The notes below the pieces were generated by a model, which was not told the origin of the DNA, searched no databases, and saw only the letters and a list, made by a program, of their open reading frames with translations. Position numbers and translations under genes: made by a program. Shown piece after piece: positions 45,285-58,509 of a DNA stretch of 64,000 nucleotides (positions within the stretch are counted from its first letter, which is position 1; each line of letters starts with the position of its first letter). The DNA is from Siphonodentalium dalli. Taxonomy: Eukaryota; Mollusca; Scaphopoda; Gadilida; Siphonodentaliidae. The DNA is taken from the NCBI GenBank assembly GCA_032622095.1, contig CP136064.1, positions 3,220,280-3,284,279 of the forward strand, in the 5' to 3' direction.

Positions 45285-48029
45285 AATTTTCTGAAAACGC
45301 TGTGTCAATACATTCTCTTATTTTTGCGAGTCTCCCATAGGGATCCTCGAATATATAAGAATACACTGGCCTAACAATAATTACCTTGACATTGTATGTC
45401 AGTTCATTCTCTTATATTTGCAATGATCCCTATGCGAGACTCGCATATTAAAGGAAATGCACTGGCACATTTCAATGCTGTTATTCTATGGTACTGGTAT
45501 AATAATATTGATTTCTAGGCAGCCTGGGTGGGGGCCATGTTTGAGGTAATGGGGAGGGAGAGTAGAGGGTGGAGTTTTTAGCGTTACATCAATCAAAATT
45601 TGAACAGTTGAAAATGTCATGCCTTAGTTGTAGATTAGATGTTCACACCATAAAATTGCATGCCTGATACAACAGAAGTAGTTGTAGATTTTCCAATATT
45701 ACTTTCTTAACCACCACTTATCCAGGTGAATTCTTGCCCTTATTTTCAAAGAAAAATGGGAGAGGGGTATATTGTTTATGGGGGGGGGGGGGGTATATTG
45801 ATATTACTATATGAATGGATCTCATAGCTGGGGATTCACCAGGGTTGGCGCTGGACCATAATTTTCTCTTGTCAAAACATTTGCCAAATAAATTTGTTTT
45901 TGCCAAATGAAATGTTTTTTAGCCAAATGAATTTTTTTTTTTGCCAAATTAAATTGAAGGTCAAATTAGGGAAAATTAATGAAAATTTGCATTTTTATCT
46001 TGATTCATATAAAACCTAATGATCTAAAAAACACAGGTAAAATACACAATAATTTAAATACATGTAATTTTGATCAACTAGAAGTATTTTTATATATATC
46101 AGGATAAGACTCAACTTCCCTTTTCTTTGGTAATGATAAGCGCAATTTTGGGATGCATGGCAAGCGCCCATGCCTCACAGAATGCTTGATGCCAATTGCG
46201 AGGTATCCTTGTGTCGTACTTGATGTCTCATCACCACCATTTGAGTGTATTTAGCGTTTCGTCATGATTGTTTATGACAAATCTGTGAACCTGACCTCAG
46301 TTAACGAAGCTAGACATAAATTGTTCAGGACTTGAACATATTCCAACAACGAGGAACATGCTCTTGCAACATGAAAGTCGTGATATATATTATCTGGACT
46401 GTAAGCCCCATAGTAGTTGGAAAGTTTCCAGCACCTGACTTCTTTGGATGGAAATTGATTGACGGTTCTTTTGTTCCTGTATGAATGACAATCCAGAATG
46501 CGGCTAGAGAGTGCACAGAGTTGATTAAATGTGTTTGCAAATCGGTTTGTTCCCGGTGCAAATGTTTAAAAAGCAAAACGTCGATGTATGAAGTTGTGCA
46601 GATGTGGTTGTGAGAGGGAATTGTTCAATTCTGTTTATTTTAAACAAAGTGCATTTTAAAATTTACGCATTCATCTTCCCACCACAGCACCCCCTGGAGT
46701 TTTTCCCAGCAACAATAGTATGCACAAGATTACACATATACATGCAATACATTGCAATGATGTACATATTATTGAATCTGGGCTATATTCAAGGGTGCCT
46801 TTCATTCCCGCTTGCGTTCGCATGATTGTTTCATGTTCTGTTGCTGGAATAATTCAGGACACTATATATGTTACAAGGAAACAATATGATTTCTTATTAC
46901 GACCTCAAATATACTTTCGAGTATACTCTTCAATCCTTTTGTGTATAATTGGACATATCAACTGAATTTAAATACTGGCAATTTTAATACGAGTCTCGAT
47001 GATGAAGATATGTTGCAGAATACCTTCCATGTGTTCTTGTTTTGTGAACCAAATTGAATCAAATAATCAACATATTGTTTATATCTTCTCTTATATTATC
47101 TCGAAAATTGTAAAGTATTTAAACAAAAATAAGGCAAAAACCGAATATTTTCATGTTTTGGTCGCCATTTTGGCACCCATCTTCAACAATTGTGGCCATT
47201 TTTCAACTAAAAGTGGGGGCTGTTATTCTACAACAACCATTCTTAGATAATATGGTGGAATTCGTTATGTTTAACATATCAAATTGAGAAGCAAAACTAT
47301 TAGGTGTACCACCGTCAAAACGGCTGCCATCTTGGACGCCATCTTGAATTTTCGTTTCTACGTCGGTCAAAAAGTTGGTTCTTGAGAAAATTCCTAGACT
47401 AGAGATGCTGTCCTACAAGATATTTAAAAATGGCGCTTTTATCCGACTTGTATTGATCAAAACGCTAACTATCTTCACTATAGGTTGTCCTACACCAATA
47501 TGTGGTTTAACGACCATTAAAACGTATCTGATCTTATCTTATCACTCTCACATACACATGTATCTCTTCCGGTGATCATGTGAGCGGTTGGAAGCAACTT
47601 TTTCTCGCTCCGTCATTTTGGTAAAACTTTTGTCAAAAACATCTCTTATCAGATGGATTTCTAGAGAGGACCACGACTAGTCGCCCCCAGAGTGTTCTCC
47701 CAAGACAACAGCTGGAGTGGTTGAATCGCGGCTCGTGTCCATCTGGCGAAATTTAGATACATCACGTTTACATTTTTTGACATTTCGTTTACCTTCACTT
47801 GGATCTCGAAACCGACGAGAACCCACGAGACGCCATCTTGGATCTTCTTGGAACCAGGAAGTGAATTTTAAACTTTTAACTTTTATAACTTTTAACCTCA
47901 CAAATTCGAGAATTACTGTGTATATACAACTATGAACATATCATCATCAGATTTTACTGAACTTTTTAAATGAATTACCGACGAGACTGTTTTCCTCTAT
48001 GACAGAAATTGCCTGAAATATTATTTATC
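45285..48029. other. Unit DNA without a gene, unit C
   Basis: Matches unit B 32849-35602, including the deletions relative to A. G run at about 45780-45793. No gene supported. Confidence 0.55.
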
Positions 48030-50590
48030 ATGATAAACTCAACTGTGGTATTTGTTTATTTCATATGGACTTTCGGTCAAATCTGTTTCCCCATTGACCA
48101 GTCTTCAGTGATACACGAAGATGATAACATCATAAATACCGAGAAGATTAAGATATTATGGACAAAATTAAACTAAACACTGACGACATGGGCATGATAT
48201 CAGCCATCCATAAAACTTTTATATCAGGGACAACTACCATTCCCACCACCCCTGTGAAAATGGATCTGGAAGATGCCGGTATATCATAAGACTACTGATG
48301 TTGATATCGGCCGATATTCACACCAATCCTGGCCCTATAAATGAGAAGACTAAAACAAAGAGGATACCTAAAAACCCGTGTACGTCCTGCGGAAAAAAGC
48401 GTCATCAAAACGACTGCGATGCCTGTAATAAATGAACTCATATAAACTCATATATGGCAAGTTGTAATATGTCTTTGGAAAAGTATAATTTACTACAGGA
48501 AGGGATGATTGACTATAATTTTATGTGTACAGCATGTCTTATCAAACAACTGCCACTTGACTACCATCGATATGATACTCACAATAGCATCGGTAACAAA
48601 TCACATGAATGCTTTATAAGTAAAGGTCTTAAATTAATTCATCTTAATTGTCAAAGTATTTTGCCGAAAATAGATGAGCTAAAGTTTTTTGCCATAACCT
48701 CCGGAGTACATATTATGGCTTTCTCCGAGACCTGGTTAGATGACTCAATCAGTAATTCAGAAATAGACATACCTGGTTTTTCAATTGTCCGCAAAGATCG
48801 TGATAGACAAGGCGGTGGACTCTGTCTCTACATCCACCAGTCTATCTCTTTCAATGTGAAGACAGAGTGGAATACCTCGGACATGGAATTATCTTGGCTT
48901 CAAATTTTATTACCAAAATCCAAACCCATTCTTGTCGGGGTGGCATGTCGGCCTCCTAAATTGTCAAATTCTATAACGAACTGGAAAAATTTGGTCTTGA
49001 ACATGATTTTATTGATAAAGAAACCATAATACTTTGTGACTTCAACATAAATCAATCAGACAGTTACAAGAAAACTTGTTTTCTCAACAAGAATGTTAAC
49101 GCTTTTAAATGACTATTTAGCCTCACCCAGATAATTACTGATTTTACAAGGATTAGTCCAACCAACCTCATCCTCTCAGATTGATTTGATATTTGTTTCT
49201 GACAAAGACAACATATCACACTCAGGGGTTTATGATGTTGGTCTAAGTGGCCATAGTATGATTTTCTGCATCAGAAAAGTGAAGAAAGAATCACTTGGAA
49301 ATGGTATATACAAACCGATTAAATTTCGATATACAAAAGATTATTCACCTGATGGATTTTTATCCAAACTCCAGATTATGGACTGGTCTCAAGGGTCATG
49401 TTGTCAGGATGTCAATAAATCCTGGACAATCTTTAAAGATATGTTAGTATCATGTATTGACTGTATTGCACCATTAAAAAATGTCAGGGTCAAACAGAAC
49501 TCAGCGGACTGGATTGATGGAGAACTTTTGGGGTTCATTAGGGAAAGCGAAGCTGCTCTAAAGAAATATAGAAAATCAAAAGCCCTAAATGATTTTGAAA
49601 CTTTTAAATTCCTTCGGAATAAAGTCCAACATCTGACAAAAAAAGCTAAAGTTTCTTACATTCAGGATCAAATTGAAGAACACAAAAATGACTCTAAGTC
49701 TCTCTGGAAATCTCTCCACAACCTCGGCACACCTTCAAAGTCAAGCAAAACTGTGAGCAATATAACATTGAAAATTGACGGCAATATATGCTTTGATAAA
49801 CTACAAATTGCTCGTAAATTCAACAACTTCTTCAGCCAGATAGCAGTTGATTTGGTTATCAAACTACCCAAAGCACCTGGTATCTTTAAAGAAAAGTTTC
49901 TGAATAAATTTTATGCCAACTAGATCCATGAAGATGGTTTCTCATTTAAGGAAGTGACGGAAGAAGATGTTTAAAAATCATAATGAGTTGCTCTCCATCC
50001 AAAGCCACTGGCCCTGACACGATACCGGCAACATTCTTGAGAGATGGCGCTGCCGTTTTATCACAACCATTGAAATATATCATAAATTTATCTATTTGCA
50101 ATGGTGAAATTCCTGAAGACATAAAGAGGGCTAGGGTGGTCCCCATATACAAGAAGGGCGACAAGTTGACATCTGGAAATTATCGACCTATCTCTGTACT
50201 AAACCTAGCATCTAAAGTTCTTGAACGCCTGATGTATAACCAAATGGAAAGTTATCTGGAATCTTACAACCTTCTGTACAAGTACCAATCAGGATTTCGA
50301 CCAGGTTTTTCAACAGACACCAGTATCTTGTACTTAACCGACCTTATAAGGAATCAATTTGATAAAGGCAATTTAACTGGTATGATTTTCATTGACCTAC
50401 AAAATGCCTTTGATACGGTTAACCATGAAATACTCTTAACAAAGCTAAAAACTCTTGGTCTTAATAACATCACCCTATCATGCTTCAACTCTTACCCGAA
50501 AGGAAGAACTCAGGCTGTGGATATTCAGGGCACATTATCTGAATTTGAATCCGGTGTCTCACAAGGTTATTTCTTAGGACCATTACTATT
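48030..50590 (+). pseudogene. CR1-like LINE, copy C, least decayed RT
   Basis: Signal-like frame 48030-48176; 2A-like DIHTNPGP at 48313-48336; endonuclease 48454-49029; linker 49186-49923 (five or so substitutions against copies A and B); RT 49983-50590. The RT frame is continuous through SGFRPGFST, FIDLQNAFDTVNHEIL, SYPKGRTQAV and GVSQGYFLGPLLL because it keeps GATAAAGGCAATTT and TTACCCGAAAGG, which are shortened in A and B. It is still cut before the ADD box by the MITE at 50591. Confidence 0.85.
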
Positions 50591-50896
50591 GCTGAAGGGG
50601 TCACTCTCACCAAAAAAGTGCTGAAGGGTACACATGGTTTGAAAATGTGCTGATGGGTACACAGGGTTTGAAAATGTGCTGATGGGTTCACAGGTTTTGC
50701 GATCGACACGAACACCATTACATAAATTGTGTTTATGAAAGTCTGGCGCCTGTTAGCAGTTTGTTTTCAGTACATTTTAATATTCATTGGAACGTAAACA
50801 ATTACTCTCTGACAGAAATCATGGCAGATACGAAGACTGAATGTCCTTTATAATGACATTTCAAACCCTGTGAACCCTTCAGCACATTTTGAAAAT
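50591..50896 (+). mobile_element. Second hAT-like MITE, without nested hAT
   Basis: Left terminal repeat intact, right one missing as in A and B. Contains the empty target ATATTCATTGGAACG at about 50780, where A and B carry the 1-kb hAT element. Confidence 0.8.
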
Positions 50897-51107
50897 CCCC
50901 TCTCTCTCCCTCCCCTTAGCCTAGCTTCATTAATTGTTTTGTATATGGCAAAATTACACAACGTTCAACAATGTTCCCGTATCGGACAGACCATAACTCT
51001 TTGTGGTCACTTGTCTGTGACCTAATATTTCTTTTTGTTTTAAAATACTTTCATGTGAACATTGTGAAGCCGCTTTAAATCGCACTCGCATTAAATACAA
51101 CTGTACT

Positions 51108-52679
51108 ATGGCTATGTCAGGACCACTGGCAACACACAATAGGATTCACACTGACGATCGACCGTATCAGTGCGATATATGCGAGAAATCATTCACTCAA
51201 TCAAGCTACCTGGCAACGCACAAGAAAATTCACTTCGACGATCGCCCGTATAAATGTGATATATGTCATAAATCATTCACCCAGTCAGGAAATTTGACTT
51301 CACACATGAGAATCCACTCTGGTGATCGACCGTATCAGTGTGATATATGTGAGAAAGCATTCACTACAGCGGGCTCCTTGACGACGCATACGTTAATTCA
51401 CACAGGTGATCGCCCGTATAAATGTGATTTATGTATAAAATCATTCACCATGTCAGGAGATTTGACTTCACACAAGAGAATTCACACTGGAGTTCGACCG
51501 TATCAGTGCGATATATGCGAGAAATCATTCACTCAATCAAGCAACCTGACGACGCATAAAAGAATCCACTTCGACGACCGCCCGTATAAATGTGATATTT
51601 GTCACAAATTATTCTCTCACTCAAGCCACCTGGCTAGGCATGTGTTAATTCACACTGGTGATCGCCCGTATAAATGTGATATTTGTGAAAAATCGTTCAC
51701 CACGTCAGGACATTTGACTTCACACAAGAGAATTCACACTGGCGATCGACCGTATCAGTGCGGTATATGCGAGAAATCATTCACTCAATCAAGCCACATG
51801 GCAACGCATAAGAGAACGCACTTCGACGATCGCCCGTATAAATGTGATATTTGTCAAAAATCATTCACCCAGTCAGGAGATTTGACTGCACACATGAGAA
51901 TCCACTCTGGCGATCGACCGTATCAGTGTGATATATGCGAGAAATCATTCACCACGTCGGGACATTTGACTGAACACATGAGAATACACTCTGGCGAACG
52001 ACCGTATCAGTGCGATATTTGCGAGAAAGCATTCACTCTAGCAAGCAACATGACGAGGCATAAGATAATCCACTTCGACGATCGCCCGTATAACTGTGAT
52101 ATATGTCATAAATCATTCACCCAGTCAAGAAATTTGACTAAACACAAAAGGATTCATTCCGGAGATCGACCGTATCAATGCGTTATTTGCGAGAAAGCAT
52201 TCACTACATCAAGCGACATGACGAAGCATGAGAGAACTCACACTGACGATCGACCGTATCAGTGCGATATGTGCGAGAAATCATTCACTAAATCAAGCAA
52301 CCTGACGACGCATAAGAGAATCCACACCGGAGATCGCCCGTATAAATGTGATATATGTCATAAATCATTCACCCAGTCAGGAAATTTGACTGCACACATG
52401 AGAATCCACTCTGGCGATCGACCATATCAGTGCGATATTTGTGAGAAATCATTCACTAAATCAAGCCATGTGACGAGCCATAAGCGAATTCACACCGGAG
52501 ATCGACCATATCAGTGCGATATATGTGAGAAATCATTCACTAAATCAAGCCACCTGACGAAGCATAAGAGAATTCACACCGGAGATCGACCATATCAGTG
52601 CGATATTTGCGAGAAATCATTCACCCAGCCAAGCGCCCTGACGAAGCATAAGAGAATCCACTTCGACGACTGCCAGTAG
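51108..52679 (+). CDS. C2H2 zinc-finger protein, unit D, 18 fingers
   Basis: An intact 523-residue frame, the longest in the window. MAMSGPLATHNRIH is followed by 18 complete fingers and the common end HFDDCQ. All C-x2-C-x12-H-x3-H ligands are present. The scaffold is almost invariant (CDIC-KSFT, HK-RIH, GDRPY), while helix positions -1, 2, 3 and 6 differ in every finger. Likely a nuclear sequence-specific DNA-binding protein with a long binding site. No effector domain is seen in the exon. Compared with unit C it keeps the 110 bp lost there and has one extra finger (TTSGHLTEH, also found in unit B). Start choice as in unit B. Expression is not shown by sequence, but this is the best candidate for a working gene. 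Confidence 0.8.
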   Translation: MAMSGPLATHNRIHTDDRPYQCDICEKSFTQSSYLATHKKIHFDDRPYKCDICHKSFTQSGNLTSHMRIHSGDRPYQCDICEKAFTTAGSLTTHTLIHTGDRPYKCDLCIKSFTMSGDLTSHKRIHTGVRPYQCDICEKSFTQSSNLTTHKRIHFDDRPYKCDICHKLFSHSSHLARHVLIHTGDRPYKCDICEKSFTTSGHLTSHKRIHTGDRPYQCGICEKSFTQSSHMATHKRTHFDDRPYKCDICQKSFTQSGDLTAHMRIHSGDRPYQCDICEKSFTTSGHLTEHMRIHSGERPYQCDICEKAFTLASNMTRHKIIHFDDRPYNCDICHKSFTQSRNLTKHKRIHSGDRPYQCVICEKAFTTSSDMTKHERTHTDDRPYQCDMCEKSFTKSSNLTTHKRIHTGDRPYKCDICHKSFTQSGNLTAHMRIHSGDRPYQCDICEKSFTKSSHVTSHKRIHTGDRPYQCDICEKSFTKSSHLTKHKRIHTGDRPYQCDICEKSFTQPSALTKHKRIHFDDCQ

Positions 52680-53250
<571 letters not shown>

Positions 53251-53348
53251 ATAACTTATTACAATGTATGTCCTCTCTTGATTTTGCAAATACTATGGTA
53301 TACTGAACCGTGTGAACATACCACACACTCTAAATAACACTCACTTAA

Positions 53349-53998
53349 GCCGAAGGGGTCACTCTCACCAAAAAAAGTGCTGATGGGTACACAGGATTTT
53401 CAAAATGTGCTGAAGGGTACACAGGGTTTGAAATGTTATTCTAAAGAACATTCAGTCTTCGTATCTGCCATGATTTCTGTTAAAGAATAATTGTTTTCGT
53501 TCCAATGAATATCAAAATTTATTATATACTTGCCCATGAATTATAAGGTTTTAGCAACGAGATATAAGTGATATCCCACTAGTGAGATATAAGTGATATC
53601 CCACTGGTGAAATTTATGATGTATTGACATTCATTGGGGGCCATAGGCAAGTAACTAAAGTATATAATAAACAGAATACAATGTATCCACACTTTTTCAG
53701 TGGATATGGATTAAATTTCATTCGTGATGACAAAACATTTGAATTTCCACTCGTGGCTAAAGCCACTCGTGGAAATTCAATGTTTTGTCATCGCTCATGA
53801 GATATAACCCATATCCACTGAAAAGGTGTGGATATTTTCTATGTACTGAAAACAAACTGCTAGTGGGCGCCAGACTTTCATAAACACAATTTAAGTAATG
53901 GTGTTCATACCGATCACAAACCCTGTGTACCCTTCAGCACATTTTCAAACCCTGTGTACCCTTCAGCACTTTTTTTGGCGAGAGTGACCCCTTCAGCT
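53349..53998 (+). mobile_element. hAT-like MITE with nested insertion, unit D
   Basis: Orthologous to the unit B and C copies, nested 0.3-kb hairpin included. Confidence 0.8.
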
Positions 53999-54053
53999 TT
54001 ACTTAATATTATATAGTAGATACCGGTATGTATTTAGTTAAAATTTTAGTTAA

Positions 54054-54569
54054 AGGTGGATTATCTCTTTGTAAACATGTATTATATGGTTACCGGGTGT
54101 AAAATATTAGATCTGAATCGAAGACTCCTGTCCGGAAATGCTTCTATCGATTAATATTCTTTTTATTTCGAATATTTTCTGGTTTTAAAAGGTGTGGTTG
54201 TTTAGCTAACGAACAATAGTGGTTACTGTCAACAGAGACCATAAATTTTATGGTGTAATTTTGTCACAAATGAACATTAATTATACTCATTATCGCTTAT
54301 GAGTATGGAATAAAACAATACAACCACTCAATCTTGGGAATTTGACGTTCGGTACGTAGCCATAGGAATAGCTTAATACTCTGTGTTGCTATATGGTATC
54401 ACCCGAATGGTTCTAAAAATAGACAAATAAATGGTCCCAATAAAATATTATAAATAAGATCAATATTAATTGATAGAAGCCTTTCGGGACAGGGGTCTTC
54501 AGTTCATATTTATTATTTTATACCCGCGCAACTATATCAAATGTGTTATTTAAAAGAGATAATCCATCA
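54054..54569 (+). mobile_element. TTAA-TSD MITE, unit D
   Basis: 516 bp, TTAA at 54050-54053 and 54570-54573. Confidence 0.8.
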
Positions 54570-54683
54570 TTAATTTCACACCGTCGACCCGTGAAAGAGA
54601 ATCGGCTTGAATCCAATACTGTGGTGTTATAAACGTTTCGTTCGTTTCAAAACTTCCTTATTAAATTTTGTTTTTAAAACTTT

Positions 54684-54843
54684 ACTTCGTTCATTAAACT
54701 TCGTTCTTCATTCATTAAACTTCGTTCTTCGTTCATTGAACATCGTTCTTCGTTCATTAAACTTCGTTCTTCAAACTTCGTCCATGGTTCAATAAACTTC
54801 GTTCTTCGTTCATTAAACTTCGTTCTTCGTTCATTAAACTTCT
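54684..54843 (+). repeat. TTCGTTCATTAAAC minisatellite, unit D
   Basis: Same array as units B and C. Confidence 0.85.
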
Positions 54844-56375
54844 AGAGGAAGCTAGTCATGGAATGGTTAAACTACCCTTATGGAGCCCCTCACAGACGTG
54901 AGCAGACAACACTCCGCAATACAAACTGCCATCTGTATGGGGCTCCATACAGGAAACTAGTCATGGAAGGGTTACGCCCTTAAAGATATCCCTCCCTGGC
55001 AAGTTACAGTAATGCCCTAATTAATCGACCCTTTAACCACAGCTGAATTATGGGTAACTTTTCAGGATTTAGGTCTGGGCCGAGCCTTTGGCGAGGTCCA
55101 GACCTAATTTACTGGACGAGTTTTGTAATATCCGCTATAAACTGGGGACGAGTTGTAGATTCTATTTATTACATGATCCAAAACGTCGACAATGCATACT
55201 TAAATCAGCACATGGGACACGAAACTAACATCGGCTTCTATAATGCATATGATGACCTTTCACGTAATTATTCATTGTTTGCCAGCGTAAAGAAATAGTC
55301 CCAGATAAATAAAGACCTATTTGCGCATTTAATCGCGTATATTTAATGATATAACTTTTCAAACTCTTCATTGACGGTAGTTTGTTGGAAAGGTGTTGGA
55401 AGCCATCGTATTTTGAGACGTAGCGCACGGAATATAAACAGACGACAAACCGGAAGTCAAAGGTCCCCTGTCACTATTTCCTGTTATTAAACGAGCATTT
55501 AATATCACAATTTATAGAATGGGTTTATTGAATGGAACAAGGGTAGGATTATGTAATAAAATGTGATCTGGTCATTCAAACATTAAGTGGACCTTTAATA
55601 TAAGAACCAATCTACATTCGAATGCAATTATATCTCAATTTGGGGAAAACAAAATCTTTTTCGATACAGAAAATATTGAAAAAAATGTTTAATGAGGCTT
55701 TTAAAAAGAAAATGCCAGTGTCGAGGGAGGTCTGAGAACACGGAACTGTTATCTATTTGGTACTAAGGTATGAGTATTCAGTATAGAAATGGTTGAAGTC
55801 GGTCTATCAGAATACAGGAAATATAAAGTGAAAACATCACAATGGGAAATATTTTTAACCAATTTCTTTTCTTGCACTGAGACTGAAAGTATGTTTTTTT
55901 TTTAAATATTAACTTGTTGTTTAGTGTTAAGTTTAGTTGTAATGTATATTTTTTTTCGAATGAAAAGCTGTTTTCTAAAATGTGAATTATGGGTGTGTAC
56001 CATGTACAGTAATGCTCTAAATAATCGACTCCTTAACCACAGCAGAATTATGGGTAACTTTTCAGGATTTAGTCGGAAATATGGCTTGTTGCCATTCATC
56101 TCCCCGAGAGCTTTCCGTTGAATGGCAACAAGCCATATTTCCGACTAAATCCTGAAAAGTTACCCATAATTCAGCTGTGGTTAAGGGGTCGATTAATTAG
56201 GGCATTACTGTAACTTGCCAGGGAGGGATATCTTTAAGGGCGTAACCCTTCCATGACTAGTTTCCTGTATGGAGCCCCATACAGGTGGCAGTTTGTATTG
56301 CGGAGTGTTGTCTGCTCACGTCTGTGAGGGGCTCCATAAGAGTAGTTTAACCCTTCCATGACTGGAGCTTCTCTC
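54844..56375 (+). mobile_element. Foldback element, unit D
   Basis: 1.53 kb with inverted arms. The right arm is closer to the left-arm sequence (CTCACGTCTGTGAGGGGCTCC) than in the other units, so this copy has the best-matched termini. Confidence 0.75.
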
Positions 56376-56551
56376 AATTTTATGAAAACGCTGTGCCAAT
56401 ACATTCTCTTATTTTTGCGAGTCTCCCATAGGGATTCTCGAATATATAAGAGAATACACTGGCCTAATAATAATGACATTGACCTTGTATGTCAGTTCAT
56501 TCTCTTATATGTGCAATGACCCCTATGGGAGACTCGCATATCAAAGGACAT
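56376..56551. repeat. End of unit D with inverted ATTCTCTTATAT pair
   Basis: Contains CAATACATTCTCTTATTTTTGCGAGTC and, inverted, CTCGAATATATAAGAGAATACACTGG, then a second pair around ACCCCTATGGGAGACTCGCATAT. The same core forms the palindrome at 58510-58576. Confidence 0.65.
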
Positions 56552-56808
56552 GCACTGGTATAGTATCGCATTGCTGCACCATTCGATTAGGACAAGAAAA
56601 CAAATTTTATGTTCATACATCATATGTGTATACATTTATGGATGGAATATATGCTGAGTTAAATGTTGGATTATCCACTGCAATAATATTTCCTTTTTCC
56701 AACTGTTTCCAACGTGTTTTTTTCATCAAATGAAATTGATTTACACTCATTTGTAGAGTTTGCTACATTTATTATTCAACTCAATCAGTTTCTGTTCAGT
56801 TATTAGCG

Positions 56809-56891
56809 AGTTTGCGATTTCAAACGGGTACGGGTACCGGTACGGGTACTTGTAGCTACCCGTACCGGTACACGTTTTGAAATCGCAAACT
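56809..56891. repeat. Hairpin with GGTACGGGTACC core
   Basis: The arms AGTTTGCGATTTCAAA and TTTTGAAATCGCAAACT flank inverted runs of GGGTACCGGTACGGGTA and TACCCGTACCGGTAC around CTTGTAGC. About 35-bp arms. Confidence 0.8.
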
Positions 56892-57639
56892 GTTTTACGG
56901 GTAGAATTAAGCATATCGACGGGTAATGTATGGTCAGCCAACTGCGATACAATTGATAAATTATATTATAGAGAAATTCGCTTTATTGGTCGTCGTTATA
57001 CTTACCGTTATAGATAGGATGGGCCTCATGGGCAATCAGTTGCACTCATCAGGGACGAGGCGACAATGGGAGGGGTTGGTTGTCTTTCTGTCACTCATTT
57101 TGGTAACATTTTTCACAATTCGATTTCACAATTTTTTTTTTAGACTGAGCAAATAGGTTATGCTTGCTCTAATACAATTGCGTTAGTTAAAGTTTCCAAT
57201 AGAGATTCAGCGTAAAGTTTAGACTCAGGGTCCAGTAATGCCCTGTATAAACTTTCAGTCAAATATAAGACCAAATTTTCACATTTATCCCAAAAATTGA
57301 GATTGTTATCCGGATCTAAACCCGGCGGTAGGTTGAAATGTTGAACTTGTAAACTAATAGTAGTCTATTCGCTATATATGGTTTGAATGAAGAGCGTTTG
57401 CTTCATGTATGTGCGAAACATAGAAGACAGCTGACAACCCATGTGACTATGGTAAGAATGCGAAGATCTTAAAGTTTATATATAGATATTTCGTTCTGTA
57501 TCGGCCTATATTATTCCCACTACAATATTTATCATTGTTGTTGTTGAAATGCGCCATGTCCTTCCAAACGAGAAATTAGTGGGTATAATACAACACGATT
57601 CTGGCCATACCGCATCGGTGGAGTTATACATATATATCT
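56892..57639. other. Non-coding stretch
   Basis: No gene or repeat supported. Confidence 0.4.
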
Positions 57640-57815
57640 TTATCTTTATTCCTCCATATAATGAAGAGCATATATAAAAAGCAAAAAAAAAACATTACAA
57701 ATAAATTGAGAACATAAACAATATATAGGGTTATATAATATGACTGACAAAGAGACAAATACGAGCATAGTTTAGTGCATATCAGCATGCCTGTATATAT
57801 ACACGAGTACACGCA
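57640..57815 (-). mobile_element. Possible LINE 3' end
   Basis: On the minus strand the sequence ends TATGGAGGAATAAAGATAAAGATATATATG, an AATAAAGATAAAGATA microsatellite-like tail of the kind that closes Jockey/CR1-type LINEs. No coding motif is left. Confidence 0.35.
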
Positions 57816-57877
57816 CGACCATGTACTTGCATATGCATATCATGCATATACACATATACATACATCCACGTATACAC

Positions 57878-57878
<1 letters not shown>

Positions 57879-57915
<37 letters not shown>

Positions 57916-57931
57916 ACACACACACACACAG
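57879..57931. repeat. (CA)n microsatellite
   Basis: About 26 CA dinucleotides with one TA interruption. Confidence 0.95.
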
Positions 57932-58153
57932 ACAGATCTTCCAAAATATTTAACAGATGGTGAGTTGATGATATCACAGCAGTAATAAATACTATAAATA
58001 TATAATAATAACACTATTGGCAGTATAGACGTGTTGTTCCCGATAGGCAATCACCTTGATTCACTAGCGACTACCTTAAGTTTGGTCTTATACCCCAACA
58101 TCTGAACTATGGAAAGGTGACCATGGATAATTTGTCTGCCAAGTACCTATAAT

Positions 58154-58442
58154 TAACTCTTTCAGTGCCAGGGGCCGATCTCATCGGCCCTAATTTATGG
58201 TCTGTAGAGTGGCCCTAAACAATTGTTTGTTTTTTTTAGATTTTTTTTTTTTTTGGGTTGAATTTTTTCAACGTATGCTTTAGCATGCTATATCGAATTT
58301 AAAAACAAACTGGATAAAACCGTAGGGGCATGTTATAACTCAAAACAATCACCAAGTATTGATAGTAATAATTTTGATGCCCATGAAAAACGTAAGGTTC
58401 CCTGGTACTAAACCTACAAAATAAGTCTGCCACTGAAAGAGG
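58154..58442. mobile_element. Small piggyBac-like MITE
   Basis: TTAACTCTTTCAGTGCCAGG on the left and CTGCCACTGAAAGAGGTA on the right form inverted ends; GGGCCGATCTCATCGGCCC is an inner palindrome. The left end is preceded by TTAA; the right flank reads GTAA. About 290 bp, no coding region. Confidence 0.55.
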
Positions 58443-58509
58443 TAAAGAATGTAAGAAAAAATTTATTAAAATTGTAAAAAATAATAACAAATGATGAAAA
58501 ATTGTTAAG

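Larger units (their letters stand above)
39472..50896 (+). repeat. Tandem unit C (11,425 bp)
   Basis: Complete copy from junction to junction. Differs from B by an expanded finger array, an extra TTAA MITE at 41362-41881 and absence of the nested hAT element at its right end. Confidence 0.9.

Noticed and set aside
57775-57963. 62-codon frame over the CA repeat
   Set aside because: Translation of a dinucleotide microsatellite.
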